A stretch of 39,541 nt of DNA, taken from an uncultured Clostridia bacterium (GTDB taxonomy: Bacteria; Bacillota; Clostridia; Christensenellales; UBA1242). A program made the translations under genes and the position numbers. Shown one piece after another: positions 29,889 through 39,162 of this stretch. Within the stretch, counting starts at the first letter, position 1. Each line of letters starts with the position of its first letter. The stretch is from contig CAMLSW010000006.1 of NCBI GenBank assembly GCA_946484195.1, positions 1 to 39,541 of the forward strand, read 5' to 3'. The notes beneath the pieces are model-generated. The model was not told the origin of the DNA and did not search any database. It saw nothing but the letters and a program-made list of their open reading frames with translations.

Positions 29889-29958
29889 CAGTTGTTATAA
29901 TGCGATGCAACCGAAAATGTTGGGTTTTTAAGGTACGTCACATAGCAACTGTTTTTTT
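29889..29958 (+). terminator. Long-loop hairpin with terminator tail / candidate small structured RNA
   Basis: CAGTTGTTA...TAGCAACTG followed by TTTTTTT, enclosing inner CAAC/GTTG hairpin. Confidence 0.5.
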
Positions 29959-30063
29959 ATTATCAATTTTTTGATTATTTTTTTGTAATTTTAATTTTAA
30001 ATGCTTTATGTTTTTATTTTTAAATTCTTTAAATTAATTTTAACCAAACTTAAATATTATAGC

Positions 30064-30372
30064 TTAGAACTGAACCTCAAGTTCGCCAGAGACAAACCCG
30101 TAAACAATCAAAAATATTACAAGGGCAAACATCAACACTGCAAGCAAGGCATTTATTCTCTGCCAAGGATTGCCAACGCGGATATCTTGAAGATTGCTGT
30201 TAAAGCCAAATATAATTGCCATTGCATAGGCTATCGAGATAATGCAAAGCCAAGGGGACAGTATCTCAAGAAACCTTAACACTATGCCTGCTATAGCAAT
30301 CAAGCAAGCCAAAATGCCAAGAAGCCTTGACATCATCATTCTATTTCTAAGATGTTTTGCGTAATCGTTCAT
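30064..30372 (-). CDS. Small integral membrane protein
   Basis: 102-aa ORF with three or more hydrophobic segments. Confidence 0.65.
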   Translation of the reverse strand: MNDYAKHLRNRMMMSRLLGILACLIAIAGIVLRFLEILSPWLCIISIAYAMAIIFGFNSNLQDIRVGNPWQRINALLAVLMFALVIFLIVYGFVSGELEVQF

Positions 30373-30510
30373 AAATGCTCCTAAAAATTAAATTTTATTA
30401 TAATTATTTTAAATCAAAATAAAACTATTGTCAAACAATTTGGCGTAAGTTTAGCTTGCTTTATATTTTAATAAAAACAATATGATTTTAAAATCCGAAC
30501 AAGTATCGAC

Positions 30511-30572
30511 TAAAAAACTAGCTACCAAATAGGTAGCAAGTTGCATACCCCTTGCATCTGTCGCGGGGATTT
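30511..30572. terminator. Pair of adjacent terminator-like hairpins
   Basis: GCTACCAAATAGGTAGC (U-run on minus strand) and CCCC...GGGGATTTTTTT (U-run on plus strand). Confidence 0.65.
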
Positions 30573-30574
30573 TT

Positions 30575-31348
30575 TTAAATATCTTTTACAACTTCAAGCT
30601 CTATTGCTATAACGCCATATTTTTCTTGCTCTGCCTTCGCATAATATTTTCCCATATCACTAGGGCGAGCCACCTCATCCTCTTTATAGCCCAGCTTCAC
30701 TTTATCAAACACCTTATAGAGCGAGTCAAAGCTGTCAAACTTGTAAATATTTTTTATTTTGCACCATAGCCTCTCGCCATCTTTGACATTTGAAAAGATG
30801 ATATAGTCTCCTATCTTTAATTTTTGTCTCTTTTCATCATTTAGGCGCATTTCAATGGTTTTGTAGCCATTCTTTATCGCTTGAAAAGGGCTATCTTGCA
30901 ATTTCATACTGTGTTTTTTGCAATTTTCTGGGTAAAGATGGCTATTTTTAAACCATTTGTACATACCATCCATATTTTCGGGAGAGTGCTTAAGTCCAAA
31001 CTTTTTGTAAAACTCAATGTTGCCAGGAGTTGGCGTGAGCTCTAGTATGAACTCATCTCGCTCGTCAACAAAAGCTTGGATTTGACTTAATAGGTCTTCC
31101 ATTACAACTCTGCCGTATCCCTTCTTTTGCATCTCGGGATGGACAATCACATCACAAAGCACGCCGTGCACAGCAAAGTCGCCTACAACTCGCGCCATTG
31201 CGACAACCTCTTCGCCTTCTCGTACCGCAGACACAAACATCGTGTTTTTAAGGGCAATCTCTATCTGCGTGTCGCTCAGTATCTTCCAGCCCACCGCAAT
31301 ATGCAGGCGTTGAAAGTCTTCTACAGATATTTTTCTTTCTACTTTCAT
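30575..31348 (-). CDS. GNAT acetyltransferase fused to ASCH domain
   Basis: GNAT motif DVIVHPEMQKKGYGRVVMEDLL followed by ASCH-like SPFQAIKNGYKTIEMRLNDEKRQKLKIGDYIIFSN; RBS supports start at 31348 rather than 31399. Confidence 0.85.
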   Translation of the reverse strand: MKVERKISVEDFQRLHIAVGWKILSDTQIEIALKNTMFVSAVREGEEVVAMARVVGDFAVHGVLCDVIVHPEMQKKGYGRVVMEDLLSQIQAFVDERDEFILELTPTPGNIEFYKKFGLKHSPENMDGMYKWFKNSHLYPENCKKHSMKLQDSPFQAIKNGYKTIEMRLNDEKRQKLKIGDYIIFSNVKDGERLWCKIKNIYKFDSFDSLYKVFDKVKLGYKEDEVARPSDMGKYYAKAEQEKYGVIAIELEVVKDI

Positions 31349-31468
31349 AATTTCTCCTTTTATCATTAAATTTATTGAAATTTTTAAAAATTTTTGCATA
31401 AAATGCTTTTTATTTAGTGTTAATCAATCTTTTTTAAATTTTTTCACTGATTAAAACAAGCCAAAATA

Positions 31469-32320
31469 TCAATTAAAATCTGGGATATAATCTTCACTAG
31501 ATGAAGATAACTCTTGAATATATCCTTGGTTTAGCCCCAATTTTTCAGCATAATTTAGGACTATTTTATACTCAAGTGGATACAGTCTTCGCTTGATTGA
31601 GGAGTATTTTGTTGGCGTGAACTGGCACATTAGACTAATTTGCGTTTTGCCAAGGCTAGCGATGTAGTCAAGCACCTTTAGGCTGTCTTTATAGCAAGAG
31701 GGGAGTATCAGGTGGCGAATAAGCAGGCCTTGCCTCATCTGACCATTTATGATGATGTCGGGCTTTAGTTTTCTCATCGCTCTAATGCTTTCGCTTGCAT
31801 AGTCAAAGTAATCCTCGGCAAGAGAGTACTTTTTAGATAGCTCGCTTGAATAATACTTTAAATCTGGCATAAATACGTCGACAATCTCGGCAAGCTTCTC
31901 TATCATATCCTTCTTTTCATAACCGCTACTATTCCACACGACTGGCAAGGGCAGTTTTTTACCCCTTAGCGCCTCAAGTAAGAGTGAAGAAAAGTGAGTG
32001 GGCGTAATAAATTCAATTGCCGAGTACTTAGATAGGTCAAAGTTTGAAAGATACAAATAAAATTCATTTGGCGAGTACTCTTTTCCTTTTGTCGTTCTAG
32101 AAATTTGATAATTTTGACAAAACTCACACTTTAAATTGCAACCTGCGAAGAAAATAGCAAGCGTCCCTTTTTCGCCACTTATAGATGGCTCTTCCCAAGC
32201 AAAATTTTCTATCACTTTTGCAACAACAATCTTATTAGGCGCGCCACAAAAGCCTGTAGTTTTGCTTCGGTCAACTAGACAATTGCGCGGACAGTCTTGA
32301 CATAAATTTTCATTTAACAT
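31469..32320 (-). CDS. Radical SAM protein, PflX/COG1313-like
   Basis: N-terminal Cys cluster CQDCPRNCLVDRSKTTGFCG and radical SAM CNLKCEFC. Confidence 0.88.
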   Translation of the reverse strand: MLNENLCQDCPRNCLVDRSKTTGFCGAPNKIVVAKVIENFAWEEPSISGEKGTLAIFFAGCNLKCEFCQNYQISRTTKGKEYSPNEFYLYLSNFDLSKYSAIEFITPTHFSSLLLEALRGKKLPLPVVWNSSGYEKKDMIEKLAEIVDVFMPDLKYYSSELSKKYSLAEDYFDYASESIRAMRKLKPDIIINGQMRQGLLIRHLILPSCYKDSLKVLDYIASLGKTQISLMCQFTPTKYSSIKRRLYPLEYKIVLNYAEKLGLNQGYIQELSSSSEDYIPDFN

Positions 32321-32383
32321 AGGATAATTATAGTAAAATGATGGAATTTTTCAAAATAAATCTTAATTTTTCTTATTTTTTTG

Positions 32384-32722
32384 CTATTTTAGCACAATAA
32401 TCGTTATTCCTGGGTTTGCTTTGCCCATATCTTCATCGTTATAGATTGTTTTATCTTTATTTAAAATCTCAAGGGTCTCCTTATCAAAAATATTCCAGCG
32501 GTCACCACCAAAATAGTCTACAATGCGCTTTTGCTTTTTATAAGTACTAAGCATCTGGCGAAGCGCCACCAAGATTGCCCCGCCTCTACCGTGTGAGCCA
32601 TAGCCGTGTAAAACCTTTATTGCCGCCTCTCCTTCCTTAATCGCACTTTCAATCTCCATCTCAACTAGCACAAGCGCGTAGTCCACTGGGCAGTTTTCTT
32701 TTTTTAAGTCTATAAACTTCAT
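32384..32722 (-). CDS. Smr-domain protein (small MutS-related)
   Basis: Compact Smr-like: DYALVLVEMEIESAIKEG...VLHGYGSHGRGGAI. Confidence 0.8.
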   Translation of the reverse strand: MKFIDLKKENCPVDYALVLVEMEIESAIKEGEAAIKVLHGYGSHGRGGAILVALRQMLSTYKKQKRIVDYFGGDRWNIFDKETLEILNKDKTIYNDEDMGKANPGITIIVLK

Positions 32723-32804
32723 TTTGTCTCCTTAAAGCAATTATATCATAGAAAGAGATAATTTTAAAATATATATTTCACGATTTATTGGCAATAATAC
32801 TTTT

Positions 32805-34529
32805 ATGGATAAATTTGTTTTGCCATTCACAAATGGTGTGGGAATTTATGAGAAAAATAAGTTTTGCGTAAGCTATATAGACAGCTACGGCGATAAGAAG
32901 ATAAAAGGCTGTAACGTTAAGCCCTACAATAAGGTTTTTGACCTGCCTTTTATAAGAGGTTATACTTACTTTTTTATGTCACTTTACCTCTATGTCAAAG
33001 CCTTCAAACTTCAAAGAGAGGTTGGCGACAAAAATAAGTCTGCCAAAAATGCCGACAGCCTTGGCTTTTTATCGTCATATATAATGTTGATAGCGGGAGC
33101 TATAGTTGCCTTTTTGATAGGGCTACTTCTCTTAGGAGTACTGCCAAGCTTTGTGTTTGATAAGGTGTTTTTTAGTGCGAGTTACTACTTTAGAAGTTTT
33201 ATAATAGCCCTTCTTCGAACGGCGATAGTCTACCTACTTTTTGTGATTTTAAAATTCTGTCCTTTCACAAGCGGGCTTTATGGCTTTAACGGCGCGGGCA
33301 ATCAACTTTTAAGCGGAGGCGAGGACAAGCGAGCGCGAGCATATCCCCTCAATTTTCTAAATTTTATTATAAATGTTTTTTTATTTTCGCTATTTGTGGT
33401 ATCATTGATTGCAGTTAATATTCATTTTATTGCAAACTTTTTTATCAATCTAGCAATAATTTTATTGATTTTGCCACTTTGTTATGAGGCACTTCGGGCG
33501 ATTTCAAATGCAAAACAGCCTATTTTCAAAAGCATAACACTTGTGACAAACTTTCTTGTTTGCAATAAACCGAATATCACACACGAGGAGGTTGCTATGT
33601 CTGGCGCGTATGAAAATTCTAATTATGACAGCTTTGACGGTGAAGAGCAGGGCAAGGTTGCTATGTCGTCACTTCTTGCCGAGATGAAAATTAAGCTTAA
33701 AAATAGCGAGCAGGTGGAAGAGAGTGATATTGACTGGATAATTGCAACAGTTTTAAATAAAAACCGCGCCGAAATCAAGCTAGTGCGTTATGTAAGCCAA
33801 AAGGAGTACCGAGATATTATCAGGGCGACAGAGAAAAGGGCTAAAGGGCAACCACTGTCGAGTATATTTGGCTTTGTAGATTTTTATGGCTTGCGACTTG
33901 ACGTCAATAAAAAGGTGCTTTCACCGCGCAGTGAGACAGAACTTCTAGTTGACCAGGCGCTCAAGAAAATTAGAGAGCAAGAACTTATCGAGGTGCTAGA
34001 CCTATGCACAGGCAGTGGCGCGATAGCAATTGCAATTGCAAAGTTTTATCCGTGCAAGGTCAGCGCTATAGATGTCTCTAAAGGGGCGTTAGGCGTGGCG
34101 CAGAGCAATGCAAGCAAAAGTGGGGTAAAGATTGATTTTATTTTATCAGACCTATTCAAAGGATTGAAAAAAAGTAAAAAATATGATATAATTGTGTCAA
34201 ATCCACCATATATAAGAAGTGGCGACATCGAAAAACTTGATGTCGAGGTGAAAAAGTATGACCCGCGCATTGCCCTTGATGGCGGTGAAGATGGTCTTGA
34301 TTTTTATAGAGAGATAACCTTAGGCGCGCCTCGTCACCTCACTAAGAAGGGCTGGCTATATTTTGAAGTAGGGCAAGGTCAGGCAGAAAAGGTTAAAGAG
34401 ATTATGCAAGATGGCGGATTCGACGATATTGAGATAGTTAAAGATTATAATAAGATTGAAAGGATAGTTTATGGAAGAATTAGCAAGAGAGTTATTGCAA
34501 AAAACAAGAAAAAGCAAAGAGAGGTATGA
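32805..34529 (+). CDS. prmC: Fusion of a divergent DUF1385 (YqhQ-like) membrane domain with PrmC release factor glutamine methyltransferase
   Basis: N-terminus NGVGIYEKNKF...LPFIRGYTYFFMSLYLYVKA and multiple TM; C-terminus PLSSIFGFVDFYGL, DLCTGSGAIAIA, SNPPYI (PrmC NPPY). Confidence 0.88.
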   Translation: MDKFVLPFTNGVGIYEKNKFCVSYIDSYGDKKIKGCNVKPYNKVFDLPFIRGYTYFFMSLYLYVKAFKLQREVGDKNKSAKNADSLGFLSSYIMLIAGAIVAFLIGLLLLGVLPSFVFDKVFFSASYYFRSFIIALLRTAIVYLLFVILKFCPFTSGLYGFNGAGNQLLSGGEDKRARAYPLNFLNFIINVFLFSLFVVSLIAVNIHFIANFFINLAIILLILPLCYEALRAISNAKQPIFKSITLVTNFLVCNKPNITHEEVAMSGAYENSNYDSFDGEEQGKVAMSSLLAEMKIKLKNSEQVEESDIDWIIATVLNKNRAEIKLVRYVSQKEYRDIIRATEKRAKGQPLSSIFGFVDFYGLRLDVNKKVLSPRSETELLVDQALKKIREQELIEVLDLCTGSGAIAIAIAKFYPCKVSAIDVSKGALGVAQSNASKSGVKIDFILSDLFKGLKKSKKYDIIVSNPPYIRSGDIEKLDVEVKKYDPRIALDGGEDGLDFYREITLGAPRHLTKKGWLYFEVGQGQAEKVKEIMQDGGFDDIEIVKDYNKIERIVYGRISKRVIAKNKKKQREV

Positions 34530-35556
34530 GGAGTTAAATACTTTGGTCATTGACCCTAAAATTATTGCCGACAACAAGGAGTGGAAAAAGTTTGTCAAAG
34601 AGCGCTCAGCCATCGAAGATGTCGCGTTTGCATATGACAGGCTTGAAAAACTTTTAAAAGAGCTTGACGACTGCGTAAAACAGCACGATAGCGAGACCGA
34701 TAGCGAGCTTCGCGCTATGTTCTATGACGAGATTGGCAGACTTAAGGGCGAAATCGAAAAGGAAGTGGAAGAGATAAAGGTTTTACTTCTTCCTAAAGAT
34801 GAAAATGACGACAATAATGTAATTATTGAGATTAGACAGGCGGCAGGCGGTGAGGAGTCGGCTCTCTTTTGTAGCGTGCTTTATAGGATGTACTCTATGT
34901 ATGCTGACAAGAAACACTGGAAGGTTGAAGTGACCGACCTTAATGAAACCGAGCTTGGCGGTATAAAGGAGATAACCTTTTTGGTGAAAGGCAAAGGCGC
35001 ATACTCAAGACTTAAGTACGAAAGTGGTGTTCACCGCGTGCAAAGAGTGCCAGAGACCGAAAGTCAAGGGCGTATACATACCTCAACTTCAACCGTTGCA
35101 GTACTTCCTGAAGTTGAAGATGTCGATATTGAGATAGACGAAAAGGATTTGAAGATAGACACCTATCGCTCTAGTGGCGCGGGCGGACAGCACGTCAATA
35201 AAACCGAGTCGGCGATAAGAATTACACATATACCAACGGGAATTATTGTTGCCTGCCAAGACGAGCGCTCGCAACTTAAAAACAGAGAGAAGGCGATGAA
35301 CGTTCTTCGTGCAAAGCTCTACGATTACTACCAAGGTCAAAAAGAAGCCGAGCAGAAGCAGGAGCGACGCTCTCAAGTTGGCACGGGTGACCGCTCTGAG
35401 CGTGTGAGAACATACAATTATCCTCAAGGCAGGGTTACCGACCACAGAGTCAACGTCACCTCATACAATTTACAAGGCGTACTTGACGGAGATATAGATA
35501 TTTTTATCGACGCCCTTGCCATCAAAGACCGTGCAGAAAAACTTGCAAACGCCTAA
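34471..35556 (+). CDS. prfA: Peptide chain release factor 1
   Basis: GGQ motif (RSSGAGGQHVNKTESAIRITHIPTGI), RVPETESQGRIHTSTSTVAVLPE typical of RF1. Confidence 0.96.
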   Translation: MEELARELLQKTRKSKERYEELNTLVIDPKIIADNKEWKKFVKERSAIEDVAFAYDRLEKLLKELDDCVKQHDSETDSELRAMFYDEIGRLKGEIEKEVEEIKVLLLPKDENDDNNVIIEIRQAAGGEESALFCSVLYRMYSMYADKKHWKVEVTDLNETELGGIKEITFLVKGKGAYSRLKYESGVHRVQRVPETESQGRIHTSTSTVAVLPEVEDVDIEIDEKDLKIDTYRSSGAGGQHVNKTESAIRITHIPTGIIVACQDERSQLKNREKAMNVLRAKLYDYYQGQKEAEQKQERRSQVGTGDRSERVRTYNYPQGRVTDHRVNVTSYNLQGVLDGDIDIFIDALAIKDRAEKLANA

Positions 35557-35719
35557 ATTATTTTTGTAAATATTGATAATTTACAAAAAATTTAAGGTTT
35601 TTTAATAAAAAACAACAATTTTTAAGGTAATTTTAAGTTTTTTAGCATAATTAATACAATAAAGTTTTTAATAAAATTAAGTGAAATTTATAAAGTTAAA
35701 ACTTATTGAAAATTAAGAA

Positions 35720-35763
35720 AACAAAAAAGCCGTAATTTGTGACCACATTTTACGGCTTTTTAG
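35720..35763. terminator. Bidirectional terminator
   Basis: AAAAAAGCCGTAA...TTACGGCTTTTT. Confidence 0.85.
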
Positions 35764-35850
35764 ATTAATTAAATTCAATTAAATAAATTCATTAATTAAA
35801 TATTTTTTTGATAATTTTAACAACTTAAATTTTTCCCTAACTCAAAATTT

Positions 35851-36741
35851 TTATTCAACATCAACTTCATCATTTTCGACAACGATTTTTACAGGTTTTT
35901 TAGTTTTAGCTGATGGTTTTTTAGCTGTCTTTGCTTGATTTGGATTGTTTTCGTTGTCCTTTTCTGGCTTCTTTGATGCTTTTTCAATCATATCTCGTAG
36001 TTTTCTCAAATCTGAGCTCAAATTATCTATATGAGATATCTGCACCTTAACGTCATCAATTGTAACAGTGGTTATTTTTGCTTGATCTTGTACATACTCT
36101 TTTGCGTATTCATTTATCATTTCCATAATTTCTTTGCAAAACTCAGGTCTGAACTTGCCGTATACACCTGTAAACACTATATCACAAAATCTTTTTAGGC
36201 TATAAAAATCATTAGCATTTTTGATGCGATCTTTGATAATAGGCTCGCCAACATCTGGATATTTAATTGCGAGGTATGTAAAAGCATTATAATTGCCTTT
36301 GCCTATAATTATGTAGTCTAAACGCAAATCGCAAAGTTCTTCCATAAAGCCAGGGGTACGAACAACTGACTCTGGCACAAGTTTAAAGTTTTTAGGTATG
36401 AAACGAACTGCATCTATAAGTGAATAGTCGTCACCTTCGATGGTATATAAGATATCGTCGTAAAATTTGGGGTTATCGTGAAATTGAGGGAAGAGTTTGT
36501 AAAGTTCTGGATAGTACCTTACGCATTCACTTGCATCTTTCATATTTGTCTTTAATGAAGGAAAACAATCAAGATAGCCATTATTTAAGTTGATTAAAAA
36601 TGCAACACTACTTAGTTTGCGGTAAAGGTATGGAGAAGAGGGAATCTTTTTCTTTTCTATCCACTTTTTCCCTTCTTCTAGATTATCTCTAAACCAATCA
36701 CGTTTGTATACTATTTTTTCAAAAGCCTTTTCAATTCTCAT
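35851..36741 (-). CDS. Hypothetical protein with low-complexity Lys/Asn-rich C-terminus
   Basis: 296-aa ORF with RBS; no recognised family. Confidence 0.75.
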   Translation of the reverse strand: MRIEKAFEKIVYKRDWFRDNLEEGKKWIEKKKIPSSPYLYRKLSSVAFLINLNNGYLDCFPSLKTNMKDASECVRYYPELYKLFPQFHDNPKFYDDILYTIEGDDYSLIDAVRFIPKNFKLVPESVVRTPGFMEELCDLRLDYIIIGKGNYNAFTYLAIKYPDVGEPIIKDRIKNANDFYSLKRFCDIVFTGVYGKFRPEFCKEIMEMINEYAKEYVQDQAKITTVTIDDVKVQISHIDNLSSDLRKLRDMIEKASKKPEKDNENNPNQAKTAKKPSAKTKKPVKIVVENDEVDVE

Positions 36742-36758
36742 AATATTTTCTCCTTGCC

Positions 36759-36916
36759 TATATTATCGGAAGCCGAACCAAGCACAACTTTAGTTGTATT
36801 TGAGTGAGGCTGATGGTTTTACATACTATGTGATGAACACAATTTATTGTGTTTTTGCGTTTAGCAAAATTAAAACTTAACTTGTTTAAGTTTTAACATC
36901 ACATAGTTTATATTAT
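36759..36916 (+). repeat. Intergenic repeat, copy K (module b + module x), solitary and intact
   Basis: Bounded by direct repeats TATATTAT (36759-36766 and 36909-36916); perfect outer stem ACTATGTGATG/CATCACATAGT. Confidence 0.95.
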
Positions 36917-37063
36917 ACAATAATTTTTTAAGATTTTCAAGGGCTGATTTTTATTTTTTGTGTAGATTTTATAAAACTTATGTTTTTTAACAGAAAAATT
37001 CGACTTTTTCGGCTGTTTTTATGTCAAAAATGATGTATTTATATAAAATTATTTCTTTTTATA

Positions 37064-37092
37064 TTGCACAATGGTAAATTATGGTGTATAAT
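37064..37092 (+). promoter_or_regulatory. tilS promoter
   Basis: TTGCAC-17bp-TATAAT. Confidence 0.7.
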
Positions 37093-37137
37093 ATCCTTAC
37101 TAAAAAGTGGCAGTGCCATTAAAATAAAGGAGAAAGT

Positions 37138-38472
37138 ATGCTATCTTGCGAGGAATTCATTACAAAAAACAAACTTTTTAAGCGTGGAGAGATTATAGGC
37201 GTTGGCTGTAGTGGGGGGAGCGACTCAATTGCACTTCTTCACTATCTTGCCTCAAATCAAGAGAAATTTGATATTGAGGTTGTTGCCATCCACGTTGACC
37301 ACGAGATAAGAGAAAATAGCTATATTGACGCCGATTTTGTCAAAGAAAAAGCCAAAGAGCTTGGTGTGCGTTACTATAAATTCAGAGTTGATGCGCCAAA
37401 GATTGCGCGCGAGAAGGGGTTGAGCCTTGAGACCGCAGCAAGGCAGGCAAGGTATGGCGTGTTCAAATCACTTTTGCAAAAGGGACTTGTCGACAAGATT
37501 GCTCTTGCTCACCATATGTCAGACCAAGCCGAAACTATCTTGATGCACATATTTAGAGGTAGTGGGGTGGCAGGCGCCAAGGGAATGAGTCCAATTAGCG
37601 ACAAGGTGTATGTAAGACCATTTTTAAACGCCTCAAAGGATGACATCTATCAATATTTGGCAGAAAATCACCTTGATTACTGTGAAGATGTAACCAATGA
37701 GGATACAACCTACAACCGCAACTTCGTTCGCAATGTCATTATGAAGAACATCGTGTCGCGCTGGCCAAATGCCATCGAGGCTATCGTCAATTTCGGACAA
37801 GCCATTGCTGATGACGACGAGTTTATCAACAAGCAAATCTACGCAGAGGCGATTATCAATGAAGACAAACTTGTAAGAATTCCGCTTTCATACTTCTTGT
37901 TTGATAATGCCATTGTCACAAGAATTATCTTTAGGGCGGTAAAGTCCATTGGCATAACTCAGGACATCGAAAAGAGGCATATCGACCTTATTAAAAAGCT
38001 TGCTCTTAATGGCGAGAATGGTAAAAAATTGTCATTGCCTTTTGAGGCTGTTGCTATTAAGGAGTATGACTACCTTACTATTATGAATAACCATAAAGAA
38101 AAGGTGAACTTTGAGGCGCCTTTCAAGTGTGGCGAGTTTGACCTTCCAAATGGTGAAAAACTCATTGTGAAACGCGTTAAAGACTATGCGTTGAAAGAGG
38201 GGCAACTTATAATTGATTATAGAAAGGTTCCTAAAGATGCTATATGGAGATTTAGACGTGAGGGCGATATGTTCACCAAGTTTGGTGGCGGGACTAAGAA
38301 ACTTAAGTCTTATTTGATTGACAAGAAAATCCCTGCAAGATTGCGCGACACATTGCCAGTGCTTGCCGATGAAAATCAAATTTACGCCATAGCAGGTGTG
38401 GAGATATCCGACCTTGCCAAAGTTGAGAACGTTCCAACAGCGTATTTGATAGAAATTAAAACCCAAACTTAG
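37138..38472 (+). CDS. tilS: tRNA(Ile)-lysidine synthetase
   Basis: PP-loop GCSGGSDSIALLHYLA, HHMSDQAETILMHIFRGSG, C-terminal KKLKSYLIDKKIPARLRDTLPVL. Confidence 0.96.
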   Translation: MLSCEEFITKNKLFKRGEIIGVGCSGGSDSIALLHYLASNQEKFDIEVVAIHVDHEIRENSYIDADFVKEKAKELGVRYYKFRVDAPKIAREKGLSLETAARQARYGVFKSLLQKGLVDKIALAHHMSDQAETILMHIFRGSGVAGAKGMSPISDKVYVRPFLNASKDDIYQYLAENHLDYCEDVTNEDTTYNRNFVRNVIMKNIVSRWPNAIEAIVNFGQAIADDDEFINKQIYAEAIINEDKLVRIPLSYFLFDNAIVTRIIFRAVKSIGITQDIEKRHIDLIKKLALNGENGKKLSLPFEAVAIKEYDYLTIMNNHKEKVNFEAPFKCGEFDLPNGEKLIVKRVKDYALKEGQLIIDYRKVPKDAIWRFRREGDMFTKFGGGTKKLKSYLIDKKIPARLRDTLPVLADENQIYAIAGVEISDLAKVENVPTAYLIEIKTQT

Positions 38473-38516
38473 CCAGCCTTACGCTCGGCGCCAACCTTAG
38501 GTTGGACCATTGTCGG

Positions 38517-38940
38517 CAAACTTAGTTTGCATCAGTATCGTTTATTGTATCTTTCATTCGGTTTTACCTTGGTCCGCCCGAATTTATTAAAGAAAAAGGG
38601 TGTCAACGACACCCAATCTTAGCCAAACTTAGGTTGGACCATTATCGGCAAACTTAGTTTGCATCATTGTCGTTTATTGTGTCTTGCGTTTTGCTTTACC
38701 TTGGTCCGTCCGAGTTTGTTAAAGGAAAGAGGTGTCGACGACACCCAAACTTAGTTTGCATCAGCATCGTTTAGTGTGTCTGTTGCTTTGTGGTATTTTG
38801 GTCCGCCAAACTTAGTTTGGATCAGTATCGTTTAGTGTGTCTGTTGCTTAACTTTACCTTGGTCCGTCAAACTTAGTTTGGATCAGTATCGTTTATTGTA
38901 CCTGTTCTTTAACTGTACCTTGGTCCGTTAGAGTATATTA
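38517..38940 (+). repeat. Palindromic direct-repeat array (5 units)
   Basis: CAAACTTAGTTTG at 38517, 38649, 38746, 38807, 38868, each followed by ATCAG(T/C)ATCGTTTA(T/G)TGT..CT...ACCTTGGTCCG-like sequence; last units have period 61 bp. Confidence 0.85.
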
Positions 38941-38955
38941 AAGAAAAAATAATAA

Positions 38956-38990
38956 TAGCATCCAAGCCTAATGCTTGGTTGCTGTTTTGT
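38956..38990 (+). terminator. Terminator-like hairpin
   Basis: AGCAtCCAAGC-ctaat-GCTTGGtTGCT followed by GTTTTGTTTT. Confidence 0.65.
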
Positions 38991-39162
38991 TTTACCAACT
39001 ATGACCCGCTCACGTTTTTGTGTTTGCTCCTCGCTCCGCTCGCGCCCGCGGGACCTCTGACCCTGCGAGGCACGTCGCTCCGCTGTATCTCTTCGAACGA
39101 GTAAACAAGAAATACAGCATAAACCTCACTTGTATAAAAACAGGAGATAGGATAATTAAAAG

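Noticed and set aside
39001-39120. tRNA gene in the GC-rich segment containing TTCGAA
   Set aside because: The TTCGAA does not sit in a T-arm context and no acceptor or anticodon stems can be assembled.
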